Shown here: positions 1 through 11,635 of the stretch, one piece after another | How positions within the stretch are numbered: position 1 is the first letter of the stretch | How the letters are laid out: each line of letters begins with the position of its first letter | Assembly: GCA_964019695.1 (NCBI GenBank) | Contig: OZ026524.1 | Location: 67,978,223 to 68,042,222 of the forward strand | Length of the DNA: 64,000 nt | From: Loripinus fragilis | Taxonomy: Eukaryota > Mollusca > Bivalvia > Lucinida > Lucinidae | Direction: 5' to 3' | Translations under genes and position numbers: made by a program | The notes under the pieces: model-generated | Told to the model about the DNA's origin: nothing | Databases searched by the model: none | What the model saw: the letters and a program-made list of their open reading frames with translations, nothing else

Positions 1-870
1 TGCAACACTAGAACGGGCACAAAGCAGCGCACAACAAAACATAGAACAACCACAGACCCCCACAATGGGAGTAACAATAAACAAAAAGTCCACAACAACA
101 GAACCACCGCCTTAGAACGGACAGCAGCCCAAGCCACCCGGGGGCTTAAATGCATTTTACTGGTACCAAAATCTTCGCCCTAGTTTCTGCTGTTGTTGAA
201 GTACAAGAAATGTTCAGCTCGCATGAAGGTCATCTAGCTAATGCAATGTATCATCATGGAGAACAAATTAACACACCATGAAACAAAGAAAAGGGCTCAA
301 TGTTACCCTAATAACATTGGAAATACCAACAAAAGGCAAGACTAATAGGATATGTTCCAATAGTAATAATGAAATTATTTGAGCATCACATGTTTCAGCT
401 AGACATAAACATCAATTGCAAACATCTGGGAGATGTATTGCTACACTCCAGAGTTACTTATGTTACATTTGTTGCGAAAATGCAGATAAAACTTAAAAGA
501 TGGCATATTAGAATAAACCATGTTCCATAACCTTAAATGTGCTAGAAAGTTTCTGATTCTAATGATGAGATTAACATTTAACATATTTATATCTATTTAT
601 AAATTGCAGCTTGCGATAAAGTGTAGAAAAATAATTATTTCAAGATGCTTGTAAGCGTGTCACTTTTATTGGCGTACATATTTTCTTTTCAACCATTTGC
701 ATTGAACGGAAATGGGCACTGTCTTCTTTCATCGCTGTCACAATGAAAATAAATAGTGACTAAACAAACAGGTTAAACTATCATGGGTATTTAATTAATG
801 TCAATGTAAAAATAAGGTAATGTAGGTAACAAAATTTTGTTTTGCATAAATGGATAAAGTTACTAAAAAT
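1..870. other. AT-rich intergenic stretch, nothing recognised
   Basis: No open frame with coding character, no paired splice signals and no clear inverted or tandem repeat were seen here. Confidence 0.5.
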
Positions 871-948
871 TGTGGAAAGTAGACTCAAATTTTACCTTAG
901 CCTGCTTACACGCAAAGCTCAGGTAAAATTTTAGTCTACTCTCCACAT
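871..948. repeat. imperfect hairpin repeat
   Basis: GTGGAAAGTAGACT followed by AAATTTTACCT is mirrored about 30 bp later by AGGTAAAATTT and AGTCTACTCTCCAC. It looks like a short foldback element with two or three mismatches in the arms. Confidence 0.5.
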
Positions 949-994
949 ATTTTAAATAACTTCAAATATACACAAATTATTCTAAATTGTCTAA

Positions 995-1430
995 ATTCTT
1001 ATAGCTGTCATTTTGTCAAAAATTAAATTTTTGCCCCAACCTTCAGCATACCTTTGTTCAATAAGGTAAAGGATTGAATTTCTTCAACAAAACTGTGGTA
1101 CATGTAGGAGTTGACAAGACCGTGAATGCCCTATCTGAGTATCTATGCATAAACAAAAGCTATATACATTTGTAAAAGGGAAATTGGCTTAGTTGTCGTG
1201 GCTGTCATTCCGTCATTTTTAACCAAACTCCTTCATGCATATGTTCAGTATGTCTACTTGTGAAGGCAAAGTGTCAAATTGCTCCATCTTAAGCTGTGAT
1301 AAATAAAAGCACTATCTATGCATTTAAGTTCTCATAGCTGTCATTTTGTTTAAATTGTTTTTGAACCAAACTCCTTCATGCATATTATATGTTCAATGTG
1401 TCTGTATTGTAACGGCAAATTATGAAAATC
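995..1430. repeat. degenerate tandem repeat, about three units
   Basis: A block containing AGCTGTCATT, AACCAAACTCCTTCATGCAT and ATGTTCA(A/G)T recurs near 1001, 1200 and 1332. The two right-hand copies are closest to each other. No coding signal accompanies it. Confidence 0.5.
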
Positions 1431-2350
1431 CAAATGTTGTAGTAGGCGTAGGTCGGCCCGTGCATACATTATCATAGCATAATAATAAGCCCTATATAAA
1501 CAGCCAGGTAACAAATAGAACTGGATCTAGCTCTAACTTATTGTCTTGTATTTATGAATTGGTGAAATTCTGGCGATAACTCAAGATGTTAAGGACACCA
1601 CAAAACGTTACGGACGCACGCATGCACCTAGGAACGGACAACGTGGAAACAGTTATCACCCGCAAAAACTGTTTTCGCCGGTATAAACATGCAACAATAG
1701 GCTCTGTCGGTCAGTCGTACATGTATAAATCACTCGCGGTTCGAGCTCGTGATTTATCATCTTTAACGACTGACCTTCAGCCAGCCATATATTAGCAACA
1801 AATTATGGCGAGCGCGAATCTATTTCTAAAGAACGGTGGAAAACAGTGAGGATCGTCTTTTCCGGGGCGGATTTATCCGGATCCAGCAGGATAAGGGTAA
1901 AACCAAACTCAAGTACCAATCTCAACAACTAGTGAGCCAGCACAAAAGACATGGCACTTCAGTGAAGGCTAAGGCAAACTTGCGCGTGCGCACGGTCTTG
2001 CTAGACCATTGGCTTTTTATATACACCTAAAATGGATGTAGATGAATGTTCAGGCCAAACATCAGACTTCTAGTCCCACTAGATACCCGAGCATTCACAT
2101 TTAAAGTAAGTCCTATGACAGTATTCAAATGAGACAAGAGCCAATATAGCATGGGTTGGGTCTCGACGGATCTGATTATAGACGAACATGCAAAATACGA
2201 ACGTAAAATACAGATCAAGAGAGAATACGTCAACAGAAGTGGGAAGATTATAAAACAGGGTAAGTTCATTTCAATGTTAGGGGTGAACTGTTTTTTTCTG
2301 TGTGGATTTAATCGATGATTTTCAACTCCATAGACAAAAAGCATATTGCA
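1431..2350. other. intergenic, no gene recognised
   Basis: Open frames of 60-105 codons occur, but none has a recognisable motif, signal peptide or paired splice sites. The stretch around 1855-1910 (TTATCCGGATCC then GGATAAGGG) weakly resembles 14350-14385 and is probably dispersed repeat. Confidence 0.4.
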
Positions 2351-2370
2351 GCTGAAATATGGGTCTTTTT

Positions 2371-2390
2371 ATTTATTTTTTTTTTATTTC

Positions 2391-2424
<34 letters not shown>

Positions 2425-2447
2425 TTTTTTTTTGAATTTTTTTTTGG
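2371..2447. repeat. T-rich low-complexity tract
   Basis: Long runs of T interrupted by single A or G bases; simple low-complexity sequence. Confidence 0.8.
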
Positions 2448-2490
2448 TTCCTAGAAACACTTGGTACTGATATTCTACAATGTTCTAGGT

Positions 2491-2702
2491 ATAACGTAAA
2501 ATCTGTGTAAAACGGCCACTCTAAAAAAGACCAAAAATTGAATTTCAAGACCGATTATCGCGTAATGCAGGTCAAAAGTATTGCAGAATGCTCCATAAGG
2601 GAGGAACATCATGCAATACTTTCGATCTTCTTAAGCTACCAGTTGCCATTAAGACCTTTGCTTTGTCTATTTTGAGTGGCCGTTTACACAGGTTTTACTG
2701 GA
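2491..2702. mobile_element. MITE, GTAAAACCTGTGTAAAAC family (copy 1)
   Basis: Imperfect terminal inverted repeats: left GTAAAATCTGTGTAAAACGG then CCACTC, right GAGTGGCCG then TTTACACAGGTTTTAC. The interior carries the shared GGTCAAAAGTATTGCAGAATG and its mirror. Other copies lie at 7646, 24979 and 36749. The copy at 7646 is flanked by TA, as expected for Tc1/mariner-type MITEs. No coding capacity. Confidence 0.7.
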
Positions 2703-3237
2703 ATTCGTTTTTGTGCTTTAATCTAATCCTGCATGAACCAATGTGTTAAAGCATTGCTTGAATCAATACGAGGAAAATGAATGGATTAATGGGTTAGGTA
2801 ATGCACGTAGCAACAAGCGGAAAGCAGTATGAGCCTAAACGTCGAAGTCCTGCGCAAACCAAACGTTGAAGCTCTGTACGCACTAATACGTAAAAGCATT
2901 GCCTGAATCTAATCAATAGTTTTTTAAAAGAGCTGCTTGGCACAATACGAGAAGGCATTATATGATCGAATACGCGGAATCACTGCATAAACTAATTACA
3001 AAGAAAGTGCTATAGACGTGAAAGTACTGCATGCATCAATGTGTACTTTTGTATCTTTACTGCATTGACAGTCTGCGACATAAGGCATCGAGGTATTTTA
3101 CTTTTTTCATGCTAAACTCAATTGAGCACGAGATTTATCGTAAATCTCATAAATTTTGTTCATCTAAACCTATGGTCAGACAGGATATTATATGTGTATA
3201 CCTCTCTGGGAGTTCACAATCAGTATTATACTTGCAG

Positions 3238-3480
3238 ATGACCGACTCAAAATTCTTGATCCTCATCCTTTCTATGTCCGTGGTGATTCTGCTGAGTGTC
3301 AGTGAGGTTCCAGCCTACCAGTCAGATAGATTCAGATGTAGAAGAAGCTGTCTCCATCAGTATTTAATGTGCACGCATCCATGTCGCACCGGGCCTCTGC
3401 ATGGTCCAGTCACTTGTGGTGGAGTCGAATGCCATGATCATCTTGTATCTTGCTTTCATGACGAATGTGGGATATTATAA
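3238..3480 (+). CDS. small secreted eight-cysteine peptide, unknown family
   Basis: Predicted 80-residue precursor. Residues 1-26 look like a signal peptide: a short polar start, a hydrophobic core at about 6-21 (FLILILSMSVVILLSV) and a likely cleavage after VPA. The mature part of about 54 residues is basic and His-rich, with eight cysteines at 34, 38, 45, 49, 60, 65, 72 and 77 (C-X3-C-X6-C-X3-C-X10-C-X4-C-X6-C-X4-C), so four disulfides are possible. The start was chosen because this ATG directly follows a splice-acceptor-like TTATACTTGCAG and begins the signal peptide; the frame is open back to 3031, so an upstream start cannot be excluded. A strong donor (GTAAGT) follows 11 nt after the stop. 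I do not recognise the spacing as a named defensin, mytilin, myticin or big-defensin pattern. An immune effector, hormone-like or matrix peptide are all possible; no activity is claimed. Confidence 0.65.
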   Translation: MTDSKFLILILSMSVVILLSVSEVPAYQSDRFRCRRSCLHQYLMCTHPCRTGPLHGPVTCGGVECHDHLVSCFHDECGIL

Positions 3481-3649
3481 ATAGTCCAGCAGTAAGTGTA
3501 TTAATAGACTGGTTCTCTCCCTTTAATAGCTTGTCAGCATGTTATATGCGTGGAGCTTTATCAACGAGGGGAAGCAATCTAGTGTACTAACTCTATTTAG
3601 CACATGACGTCGCGTCTGGGAGATAAATAACCTTGATAACGCCATTCAA

Positions 3650-3812
3650 AAAAGGGTATTTACTTTTTTGAGATGAATACCAAATATGTTTCATCGAGTG
3701 TGTTGAAAAATCAGAATTTTCACGAGTGCGCAACAGGAGTGAAAATTCTGATGTTTTTAACTCATGAGATGAAATATATTTGGTATATACCGAAAAAAGG
3801 TAAATTTTCTTT
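3650..3812. repeat. foldback (hairpin) element in the peptide-gene intron
   Basis: GATGAATACCAAATATGTTTC is mirrored by GAAATATATTTGGTATATAC, and an inner stem TCAGAATTTTCAC pairs with GTGAAAATTCTGA around a loop containing GAGTGCGCAACAGGA. Non-coding MITE-like palindrome. Confidence 0.6.
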
Positions 3813-4163
3813 TATTTTATACTTTTTATAGGCTATATGCAATGTCTCCCCACTGAAAAAGGAGGTGCTGAAAATGCAAAAACGAAAATTTTAGCAAACC
3901 CAAATAATTTTGGTTCCAAAATATTTGTCACGTTCTAGCTAAGAAATTAACAAATAAGAAAGTTATGGGCGTTTGAAGTTCTGAAGTGAAATGCATAAAG
4001 TGAATGGAAAATCCAGAGGTAATCAAAAAAGATACAGTGAAAATATAGGCTGATATCAATCATTTCACTAGTGATTGATATCACTTTTATTTGTTTTTGA
4101 TATGCTTTGATTTCACTGCTAAGTATAAAATAAAAGATTTTAATGGAATTTTATTTCTTACAG

Positions 4164-4256
4164 ATACGGCATCTAGGGAGACACCTGTAAGGAAAGGCCA
4201 GCGAAGAATTGCATCTTAAAATAGCTTAATTAAAATTAATGTTATTGTATGCATTA
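4164..4256 (+). other. probable 3' UTR exon of the eight-cysteine peptide gene
   Basis: A good acceptor, TTATTTCTTACAG, ends at 4163 and pairs with the GTAAGT donor at 3492, giving a 672 bp intron. An ATTAAA polyadenylation-type hexamer is at 4229-4234. The stop codon already lies in the preceding exon, so this exon would be untranslated. The intron contains foldback sequences at 3650-3812 and 4051-4084. Confidence 0.4.
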
Positions 4257-4259
4257 AGT

Positions 4260-5115
4260 TGCTTTGTTTCTCTTCTGTTCTATTCCACATGGGCCTCGTC
4301 GCGAGAAAACCTGCCTTTGTTGCATGGGAACAACCTTGACCTTTCGGACTTAATTTAGTCTTTGTCTCATTAGATTAACCATATACCGTGACTTTGGCAT
4401 CAAACATCCAACTTTTCAAAACTTTCCCATTTCAATACAGTAGAAGGCGAATTTGACCTCGACTTAAAGTAGGTCAGGGTCACCTGGAATCATCATTTCA
4501 TCAAACTTAGTCGGCCACACAACTCCAATGCTACATACTATGCCCTAACGTAATTGGCTTTCTGGCACGGGTTCTGAAGAAGATTTTGAAGTATTTTGTC
4601 GAATATGGACATTGCCGCCATCTTGGTCATGTGTTACCCTAAAAAGTATACATAGGAAATTGGAGTTCAATTTGAATTTGAGAAAAAATGTTTTATATAT
4701 AGACGGGAATCCAAAATGAACGACCTCAGCTAAAAGACCAATAGTCAACCTCGCCTTTTGAGACTTATTCAAAATCATTTCTATTAGGCTAAACATATCT
4801 GAGGGTCTGGATGGGGGGTCACTTACCATTAAAAATTTAGCCAATTATTCACTCTCAGTAAAATTTTGTTTAAGAAATAGATCAGCTCTAGCAGTGAATT
4901 GTTGTGTTATAATTAACTGTTTGGAGGTCAGTTGTAAAGAAGATAAATCACGAGCGTAATTTAACTTCGTACAACTGGTTATAAAATAAGGCCATAATTA
5001 ACTAATAGTTAAACGCCATCCACACCCTCATACCTAGTTAGTAATGTATTTGGCTTCAACAGTTTTCAAAAAAATCAGCTTTGCAAACATTATCCCATTC
5101 AATAGTTTTATGAAG
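4260..5115. other. intergenic, nothing recognised
   Basis: No supportable exon; the minus-strand frames at 4545-4844 and 5056-5259 have no recognisable domain. Confidence 0.4.
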
Positions 5116-5117
5116 CA

Positions 5118-6171
5118 AAGGACCTCGGACAGTCTTAATGAAGGATTGCCCATAAAAATGACCAGAGAAAAGTTTCAAAGAAAATGATATTTTTTCTATG
5201 AAAAAGATAGTAGATTCAACCCTCGACTTATCCACAAAAGCCGTTTTCTCATTGGACAAGTACCAAATGAAAAATATGGGTTGAAAACTCCGTTTTAGCT
5301 ATTCAACATATAGAAAATAGAAAAAGTTTTACTGAGGTGCTTTCCCCCCCCGTGACCAAACTAATCCTTTTGCATACAGTTGTAGTTTTACATTTCACAC
5401 ATCATATAAAAACGGCATGTTTGGTCACGGGGGGAACGCTGTCAAAATGCTCAAAAACACTTAATTATAAAAACTTATTAGAAACTTATTTTGTAAAAAC
5501 CTGTAGGTAAATATCAATTTGCAATGGCATATATCAGGGCTTTAGTTATGAGTGCTTACAAAGAAATTAATTGTCTCATTTCTCAACCAAAACATTATGT
5601 TGTGGGTACTCAAAAGAACCGTCGCAATGAGACGGTTCTTTAAAGCACCAAAATTATAGGTTAAATCTGACGTGTAAGAAAATATTACGATTTTACGCTA
5701 AAAACTGTGTTTATCTAGACTCTTATTTATACAGTATACAGATATGATACACCTCAATGCACAAGTGAACTGGTTGAACTCGAAACATTGCAGGTAATAG
5801 TCAAAAGTAATTGACAGCACACTTCTTTAGACAAAACAATGAAATCTTCTCAACCCGAATTTTATGCAAACGCATCACTTTCGTCTCAAGTTTTACGCCG
5901 CAAACATTATATTAACTTGTATTTAGGTGAATACTCGACGAAACTTTTACTTTCTGTGAAATAAAATTTGGTCACAAAAAATACCCCCAACCCCTAAACC
6001 CTAAAGTCCTGGCATTATTATGCAATATTTTCAAAATATTTTTATTTTGTTAGATGCACTAAATGTCAGGGTTTCATTTAAGCACAAAACCATAGTTGTC
6101 AGTTATGCATTATGCTAGCCACATGCTGTCGAAATTTGGGCAGATTGAATAGGAAACTGTCCGAGGTCCTT
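5118..6171. mobile_element. non-autonomous DNA transposon, AAGGACCTCGGACAGT family (copy 1)
   Basis: Terminal inverted repeats AAGGACCTCGGACAGT at 5118 and its reverse complement ending at 6171. The interior is AT-rich, contains one copy of the GAACCGTC/GACGGTTC hairpin repeat (about 5605-5645) and no transposase. It aligns along its whole length to the outer parts of the copy at 30733-33687, which carries a nested insert. No target duplication is visible at this older copy. Confidence 0.7.
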
Positions 6172-6390
6172 TGGGTTGGGGCCTGATGTTGTGTTTGTGG
6201 TAACCCATATTTAAACTTGAGCTAAAGAGTAATAAAAGTAATGCAAATATATGAAAATTACAAGAGATTTGATGACAGATGACATGTCTAAGTAACAGTG
6301 CTCACAAGTCCAAATGGACAGTACAGACAGATGGTCTAAAACTATATGGCACCACCAATGTTGGCGAGTCCCTAAAGTGGGTACATCCTG

Positions 6391-6520
6391 TTTTGTTTTG
6401 TTTGTTTGCTTTGTTGCTTTACGTCCCAAGTCAACAGCTATGGTCATGGCAGGACGGTCAGTTCCCCTGACCACACTTTTTCCTCGGCAAGCTTGAACAA
6501 GCAGTTAACCAGTACTTCAT
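6391..6520 (-). mobile_element. tRNA-type SINE, family 2, 3' fragment
   Basis: TTTACGTCCCA, CAACAGCTATGG, CCACACTTTTTCC and CAAGCTTGA...AAGCAGTTAACCAG are shared with the fuller copies at 13146-13326 and 47118-47394. The tRNA-like head is missing here. Confidence 0.5.
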
Positions 6521-6784
6521 GGTACATCCTGTTATCAGTTACAATTTACTTAGCTTGACAAACAAATCATTAACTCTCTTTCCGTGGTCTGCTGAAAACC
6601 TAGGTGAACATTTTTGATATGGATCCAAAGTGTTTGACAGCCTGTTATTGCCCCTTAAAGACTTTTTTGAAGACACTATTTCAAAACAAAAATTCGTTAG
6701 ATGACATCACATGCATGAAAAATTACTAAGCATGCAAAACGTTCAGTATGCTTCATTTGAAAAGGAGTGCAACTTGTTTGATCG

Positions 6785-6977
6785 CTTGATTTGATTCTTT
6801 ACATCCCAGTAAACACTTTTTCAGTTATGCCGGGATGGGTCTTCTTGGGTTGAACCAATACTAAGCAAGGTTTAATGTGTCTTGCCCAAGGACACAACGC
6901 AGTGAAGTCACTGAGGCTCAAACCTGTAACCACTCAATCTCGAGGCAAGCACTCTACCACTGAGCCACTGCGCTCCC
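6785..6977 (-). mobile_element. tRNA-derived SINE, family 1
   Basis: Read on the minus strand it begins with a tRNA-like head (GTGGCTCAGTGGTAGAGTGC as a box-A-like segment, then a box-B-like GGTTTGAGCCTC). The body is shared with the copies at 27752, 39380 and 21279: CCTTGAGCAAGACA-like, TTAGTACTGGTTCAACC-like and GGGACGTAAAGAATC-like segments. The 3' tail is A-rich. The flanking repeats are too decayed to define a target duplication. Confidence 0.7.
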
Positions 6978-6979
6978 CT

Positions 6980-7310
6980 TTGAAGTACAATCCACTCTTA
7001 ATAATCTTAAGAGTACTTTTAAACCTAGTGTCTATTTTATGGGAAATCAGCAAACACCACAGAACCATTTGTACCAAATTATTTTCAAATCAGGCCAGTA
7101 CATTTCAAGCCAAACATTTTTGTAAACGTTCAGGAAATCCATTTTTTAGTAGTTCAAGTGGACAACACGTGCATCAGAACAGCTGCTTCCGTCCGATATT
7201 GAAGTGCAATCGGCCCTTCATAATCTTAAGAGTACTCATGAAAAATCTTAATACGCATAAACCTTGCGTCCATTTTATGGGACCTCAACTATCATCACAG
7301 AACCAGATGC
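6980..7310. repeat. tandem duplication, ~217 bp period
   Basis: GAAGTACAATC...AATCTTAAGAGTACT...TATTTTATGGGA...CACAGAACCA at 6980-7065 is repeated as GAAGTGCAATC...AATCTTAAGAGTACT...CATTTTATGGGA...CACAGAACCA at 7200-7305. Confidence 0.6.
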
Positions 7311-7645
7311 ACTGTTTTTGCTTGAAGAATTTACTTTTAAAATTTGAATGAAATGTGTCAATTACAACCCAAACAACCAATACATTTAATATATCCCTAT
7401 CCAGTAAAACAAGGGTTAACTCTTAGCATGCTAGGCATGTTTTTGTACTCTGCATACATGTATTTTTTTATTCATTTTGAAAAAAGTTCAGGCATGTCAT
7501 AAACTTTAGACAGTTTGGATCCAGATCAGTCTGTAACTACATTTGTATAGGAACGGATCTGGCGCCAAACTGTTTGCAAGGGTAATTAGCAGATGACAGA
7601 AATATGTAATGACTTGCAGGGACAGAGGTGAAGTAGGAACCTTGG

Positions 7646-7847
7646 TACAGTAAAACCTGTGTAAAACAGCCACTAAAAATAAACATAACAAAGATCTTAA
7701 TGACAAATTGTAGCTTAATGAAGGTTAAAAGTATTGCAGAATGCTCACCTTCTACAATACTTTTTACCTGCAATTAGCGATAATTGGTCTTGTAAAACCC
7801 ACTTTCTTTCTTTTTGAGAGTGGCCGTTTTACACAGGTTTTACTGTA
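7646..7847. mobile_element. MITE, ACAGTAAAACCTGTGTAAAA family (copy 2)
   Basis: Near-perfect ~30 bp terminal inverted repeats with TA on both sides (TA-CAGTAAAACCTGTG ... CACAGGTTTTACTG-TA). TA duplication and size suggest a Tc1/mariner-type MITE. No coding sequence. Confidence 0.75.
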
Positions 7848-8033
7848 TATGCAAATAGTCAAATTTTTTCAATTGGTTTGTTGAGTGGAACAAAAACACT
7901 CAAATAATACCGGAAACAGATGCAGTGCATAAGTGGCTGACACCATTTTTTTTTAATACGCTTTGAAATAAAACAAAGTAACAGTCAATTCTAGTTATTC
8001 ACATGTGCCTGACAACAATGTCCCTTTCTATAC

Positions 8034-8750
8034 AACATGAGCCACGTGGTCCTAAAGCGCTCACCTGAGTTTTGTTTAAAGCATACATATAGGTATCTGT
8101 AGAAAGCTGACCTTGTCCCTGGTGACACCTGGATTGGGGCCATTTTGGCCCTAGGGGCATAATTTGAACAAATGTGGTAGGTTCACTAGGTAATGCTACA
8201 TACCAAATATCAAGGCTCTAGGCTTTAAGGTTTTAGACATGTTTCTCCATATATAAGCCAGTGTGAAAAATGTGTTCCCAACGTGGGCCATTTTTGGCCC
8301 CAGGGGCAAAATTTGAACAAATTTGGTAGAGGTCCACTATGTGATGCTACAGACTAAATATCAAGGCTCTAAGCCTTATGGTTTCTACAAGAAGGTTTTT
8401 CCATGTTTTCCCCTATATAAGTCTGTGTAAAACATGTGACCCCTGGGGCAGGGTCATTTTTGGCCCCAGGGGTATAATTTGAACAAACCTGGTAGAGGTC
8501 CACTAGGTGATGCTACAAACCAAATATCAGGGCCCCATTTTTGTTCAAATTATACCCTATGGGCCAAAAATGGCCCTGCCCCGATGGTCACATGTTTTAC
8601 ATAGCCTTACATAGGGAAAAACATGGAAAAATCCCAAATATCAAGGTTTTTAGGCCTTATGGTTTCAGACAAGAAGATTTTTCTGTTTTCCATATAAACA
8701 GCTCGGCTCACAAGGTTCAGAAAGCTCCAGAAATCATTTGACCTCAGCAT
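8034..8750. mobile_element. pearl-like tandem-core element, family 1 (partial)
   Basis: The left end has a GGCC-type palindrome (GAGCCACGTGGTCCT) followed by GCTCACCTGAG. It continues as ~165-180 bp tandem units carrying TGGCCCCAGGGGCA, TTTGAACAAA, GGTAGAGGTCCACTA, GATGCTACA and ACCAAATATCA. The fullest copy is at 43104-45053. The right terminus is missing. Frames inside (for example 8541-8741) are repeat translations, not genes. Confidence 0.7.
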
Positions 8751-9650
8751 CATTCAGGGGTGTTATTATAACTGTACTTTAATAGCTTCACTTTCTCAAG
8801 ATATCTTTGGAATATTTTATAGGTATTCTGCTCTACAATCATTGGCATATACTACCTTAGACGATCATTATCAGATTTGTGGACTAGAGGCTACAATAAA
8901 GACATGTAAAGAAATTCATAAAATTTACTAAAAGAAATTCAGTATATTTTATGTCATCAAGCATGATTTTCCTTATACTTGGAATACTGCTATATTCAAC
9001 ATGTACAAAGATACAGCAACATTTTTATTTCAAGGAAAAAAGTTTTTAAGTGTTTGAGCTGATGCAAGAGAAGAAGGATTAGATGCCTGATTTCAGTGTC
9101 ACGGGCCAGGTATATAATAGAAGCTGGCCTTTACAGCGACATGGTCGGGAGTTTGCCTTTAGATATTGCGGCCCGGCGGTTTGATTCCCACCTCCGGCAG
9201 TTGGGATTTCCTGCACCCTGTGACATTTGGTATTGTCGTAGAGTGAAAATATTTCAACCTGGCTACGAGCAGATCCTATTGCAGCTTCAGAGATGATTTT
9301 TTTTTCTTTGCCATTTTATTATTATTGCAGACTTTCTGTTTTTTCTTGCAAACAATGATTGCACTGTTTGTGCTGCATATAATCTGGGCCTGCACGGTTT
9401 TCCTATGTCTCTGTTTGGGGCGCTAGGCATAAACGGGTTAAATCACCATGTAATTCTGTAAAGTGAAAACATAAAAGATCAGCTTTTCTCAGTCAGAGTA
9501 AAAGTTTGTTTATTTTACTCAGCAAGGCTTGAAGGAGTTCTGAAACTAGAGCTGATAAATGGAGCTGGTTTATGTTTGTAATGATTGATACTAAGATAGC
9601 TCTGGAAAGGTCACTGTGAAATTTTTGCACACTCTCAGAATCTTGTGGGC
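8751..9650. other. intergenic; tRNA-like fragment near 9120-9215
   Basis: A box-B-like GGTTTGATTCC at about 9179-9189, preceded by a 50 bp tRNA-like segment (GACATGGTCGGGAGTTTGCC), suggests a degraded tRNA-derived SINE. The rest shows nothing. Confidence 0.3.
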
Positions 9651-9654
9651 CAAA

Positions 9655-9985
9655 CTGTCAAGGCCTGAGTAAAATATGTGACCCCAGAGCAGGGCCATTT
9701 TTTGGCACCAGGAGCATTATTTGAACAAACTTGGTAGAGGTCCACTACGTGATGCTACATACCAAATATCAATGCTCTAGGCTGTATGGTTTCAGAAAAG
9801 ATGATTTTTACACGTCTTTCCTATCATAAGCCTACGTAAAACATGTGACCCCTGGGGAGGGGCAATTTTTGGCCCCAGGGGGATAATTTGAACAAAATTG
9901 GTAAAGGTCCACTAGGTGATGCTACATACCAAATATCAAGGTTTGAGTTCTTGTGGTTTCTTACAAAAAGATTTCATCATGTTTC
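9655..9985. mobile_element. pearl-like family 1 units
   Basis: Two units with GTGACCCC...GGGCCATTTTT, TTTGAACAAA, GGTAGAGGTCCACTA and ACCAAATATCA. It probably belongs with the units resuming at 10741, the intervening 750 bp being later insertions that include the 10139-10646 MITE. Confidence 0.65.
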
Positions 9986-10138
9986 ATAATTTTTCAGTTA
10001 TTGTGACAGTGTGCCACGGTCCCGGCGCACAAGGCATATATAGCACACACGGCACACCCAGTTTTATGCACCCACTTTGGCTTCAAAAAAGGAATTCGGG
10101 TTGTATCCTTCCCTTATCCTACGCCTATTTTGCGTTAA

Positions 10139-10646
10139 AGGGGACAGCAACCCTAATGATAAGTATGTTTAATCAAAAAGAGCTCTATGAACCACGAAAT
10201 TTGATACAAGTATCATCAAAATCGGTTGAAAAATTGGCAAGTTATGGGCATTTAAAGAATTCAATATGGCCAACATTTTGCCGCCATTTTGAATATTTAA
10301 TTAGTTTTCAGAATTTTTTCAACTGCTTAATTTTTAGTTATAACTACTATCACATCATCTGTGTTTCAGCAGAAATGTAGCTTTATACATAAGGAAAATG
10401 TTTCATTAAAGATTAATGCAAATAATCCATTGGTTTGTCTTTTATTTTGATTACACATATTTAATTAGGCTGAGTGACGTCACTAAGCCTACAATATGGC
10501 TGCTTCCATTACAGTCCAATTGCAAATATTTAAACGTCCACAACTTCCACATTTTTCGACCGATTTAGATGAAACTGGTATCAAATTTCATGGTTTATTA
10601 TGATTTTTCATATAAAACATAGTAATCATCAGGGTTGCCGTCCCCT
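10139..10646. mobile_element. 508 bp MITE with TTAA target duplications
   Basis: TTAA at 10135-10138 and 10647-10650 flanks terminal repeats AGGGGACAGCAACCCT / AGGGTTGCCGTCCCCT. The inverted arms extend further inward: GAAATTTGATAC and TCGGTTGAAAAAT are mirrored near 10550-10600. TTAA duplication is the piggyBac signature; no transposase is present. Confidence 0.75.
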
Positions 10647-10740
10647 TTAATTAAAAGTGTGGGGCATTAGTTAGTTTGAATTTTGGAAATGTTCTAAAGC
10701 AGGTTTCAATCTTGTGGGGATCGATGTGACAATTTCGTCT

Positions 10741-11400
10741 GCACATCATGTTTTTCCTATATAAGTCTGCGTAAAACATGTGACCCCTGTGGCAGGCCTA
10801 ATTTTGACCCCAGGGGCATAATTTGAACCAACTTGATAGTGGTCTACCAGGTATTGCTACATACTCAACATCAAGGATTTTAGTCGTTGTGGTTTTAGAC
10901 AAGAAGAATTTATCATGTTCCCATATGTAAGCCATTGTAAAACATGTGACCTCAAGGGCGGGCCCATTTTTAGCCTCAGGGGTATAATTTAAACAAACTT
11001 GGTAGAGGTCCATTAGGTGATGTTACATACCAAATATCAAGGCTCTAGGCCCTGTGATTTCAGATGAGAAGATTTTTTCATGTTTTCCCTTTATAAGTCT
11101 ATACAAACCATGTGACCCCCGGGTGGGGCCCATTTTTGGCCCCAGGGGCATTATTTGAACAAACTTGGTAGAGGTCCACTAGGTGATGTTACATACCAAA
11201 CATCAAGGCTCTAGGCCTTGTGTTCTCAGAAAAGAAGATTTTTTATGTTTTCCCTATATAAGTCGATGCAAAACATGTGACCCCCCGGTCGGGCTCATTT
11301 TTGGCCCCAGGGTGATGCTACATACCAAACACCAAGGCTCTAGGCATTGTGGTTTCAGACAAGAAGATTTTTTCATGTTTTCCCTATATAAGCCTGTGTA
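10741..11400. mobile_element. pearl-like family 1 units (continued)
   Basis: About four tandem units carrying CTATATAAGTC, AAAACATGTGACCCC, TTTTTGGCCCCAGGGG, GAACAAACTTGGTAGAGGTC and CATCAAGGCTCTAGGC. Ends at about 11400. No coding value. Confidence 0.7.
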
Positions 11401-11635
11401 GAAATTTTTGTCCCCTGACTGCATAAAAATTGAAAATATTTTCTTATCTATCAGTAAAAACATATGTTTTTGGTGCTCAAAAGAATCGTCTCATTGAGTA
11501 CCCACAACATATGTTTTGGTTGAGAAAAAACGTACAATTATGCTCTCTTATCTCAGGGCCTGTAACACTCAACTAGTTACGTCTATGTATTTTGACAATT
11601 GGCAATTCCGATAAACAGTTTTATTCCTGGCCCCG

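Noticed and set aside
4545..4844. 99-codon minus-strand frame
   Set aside because: No signal peptide, domain or splice context; composition like the surrounding intergenic DNA.
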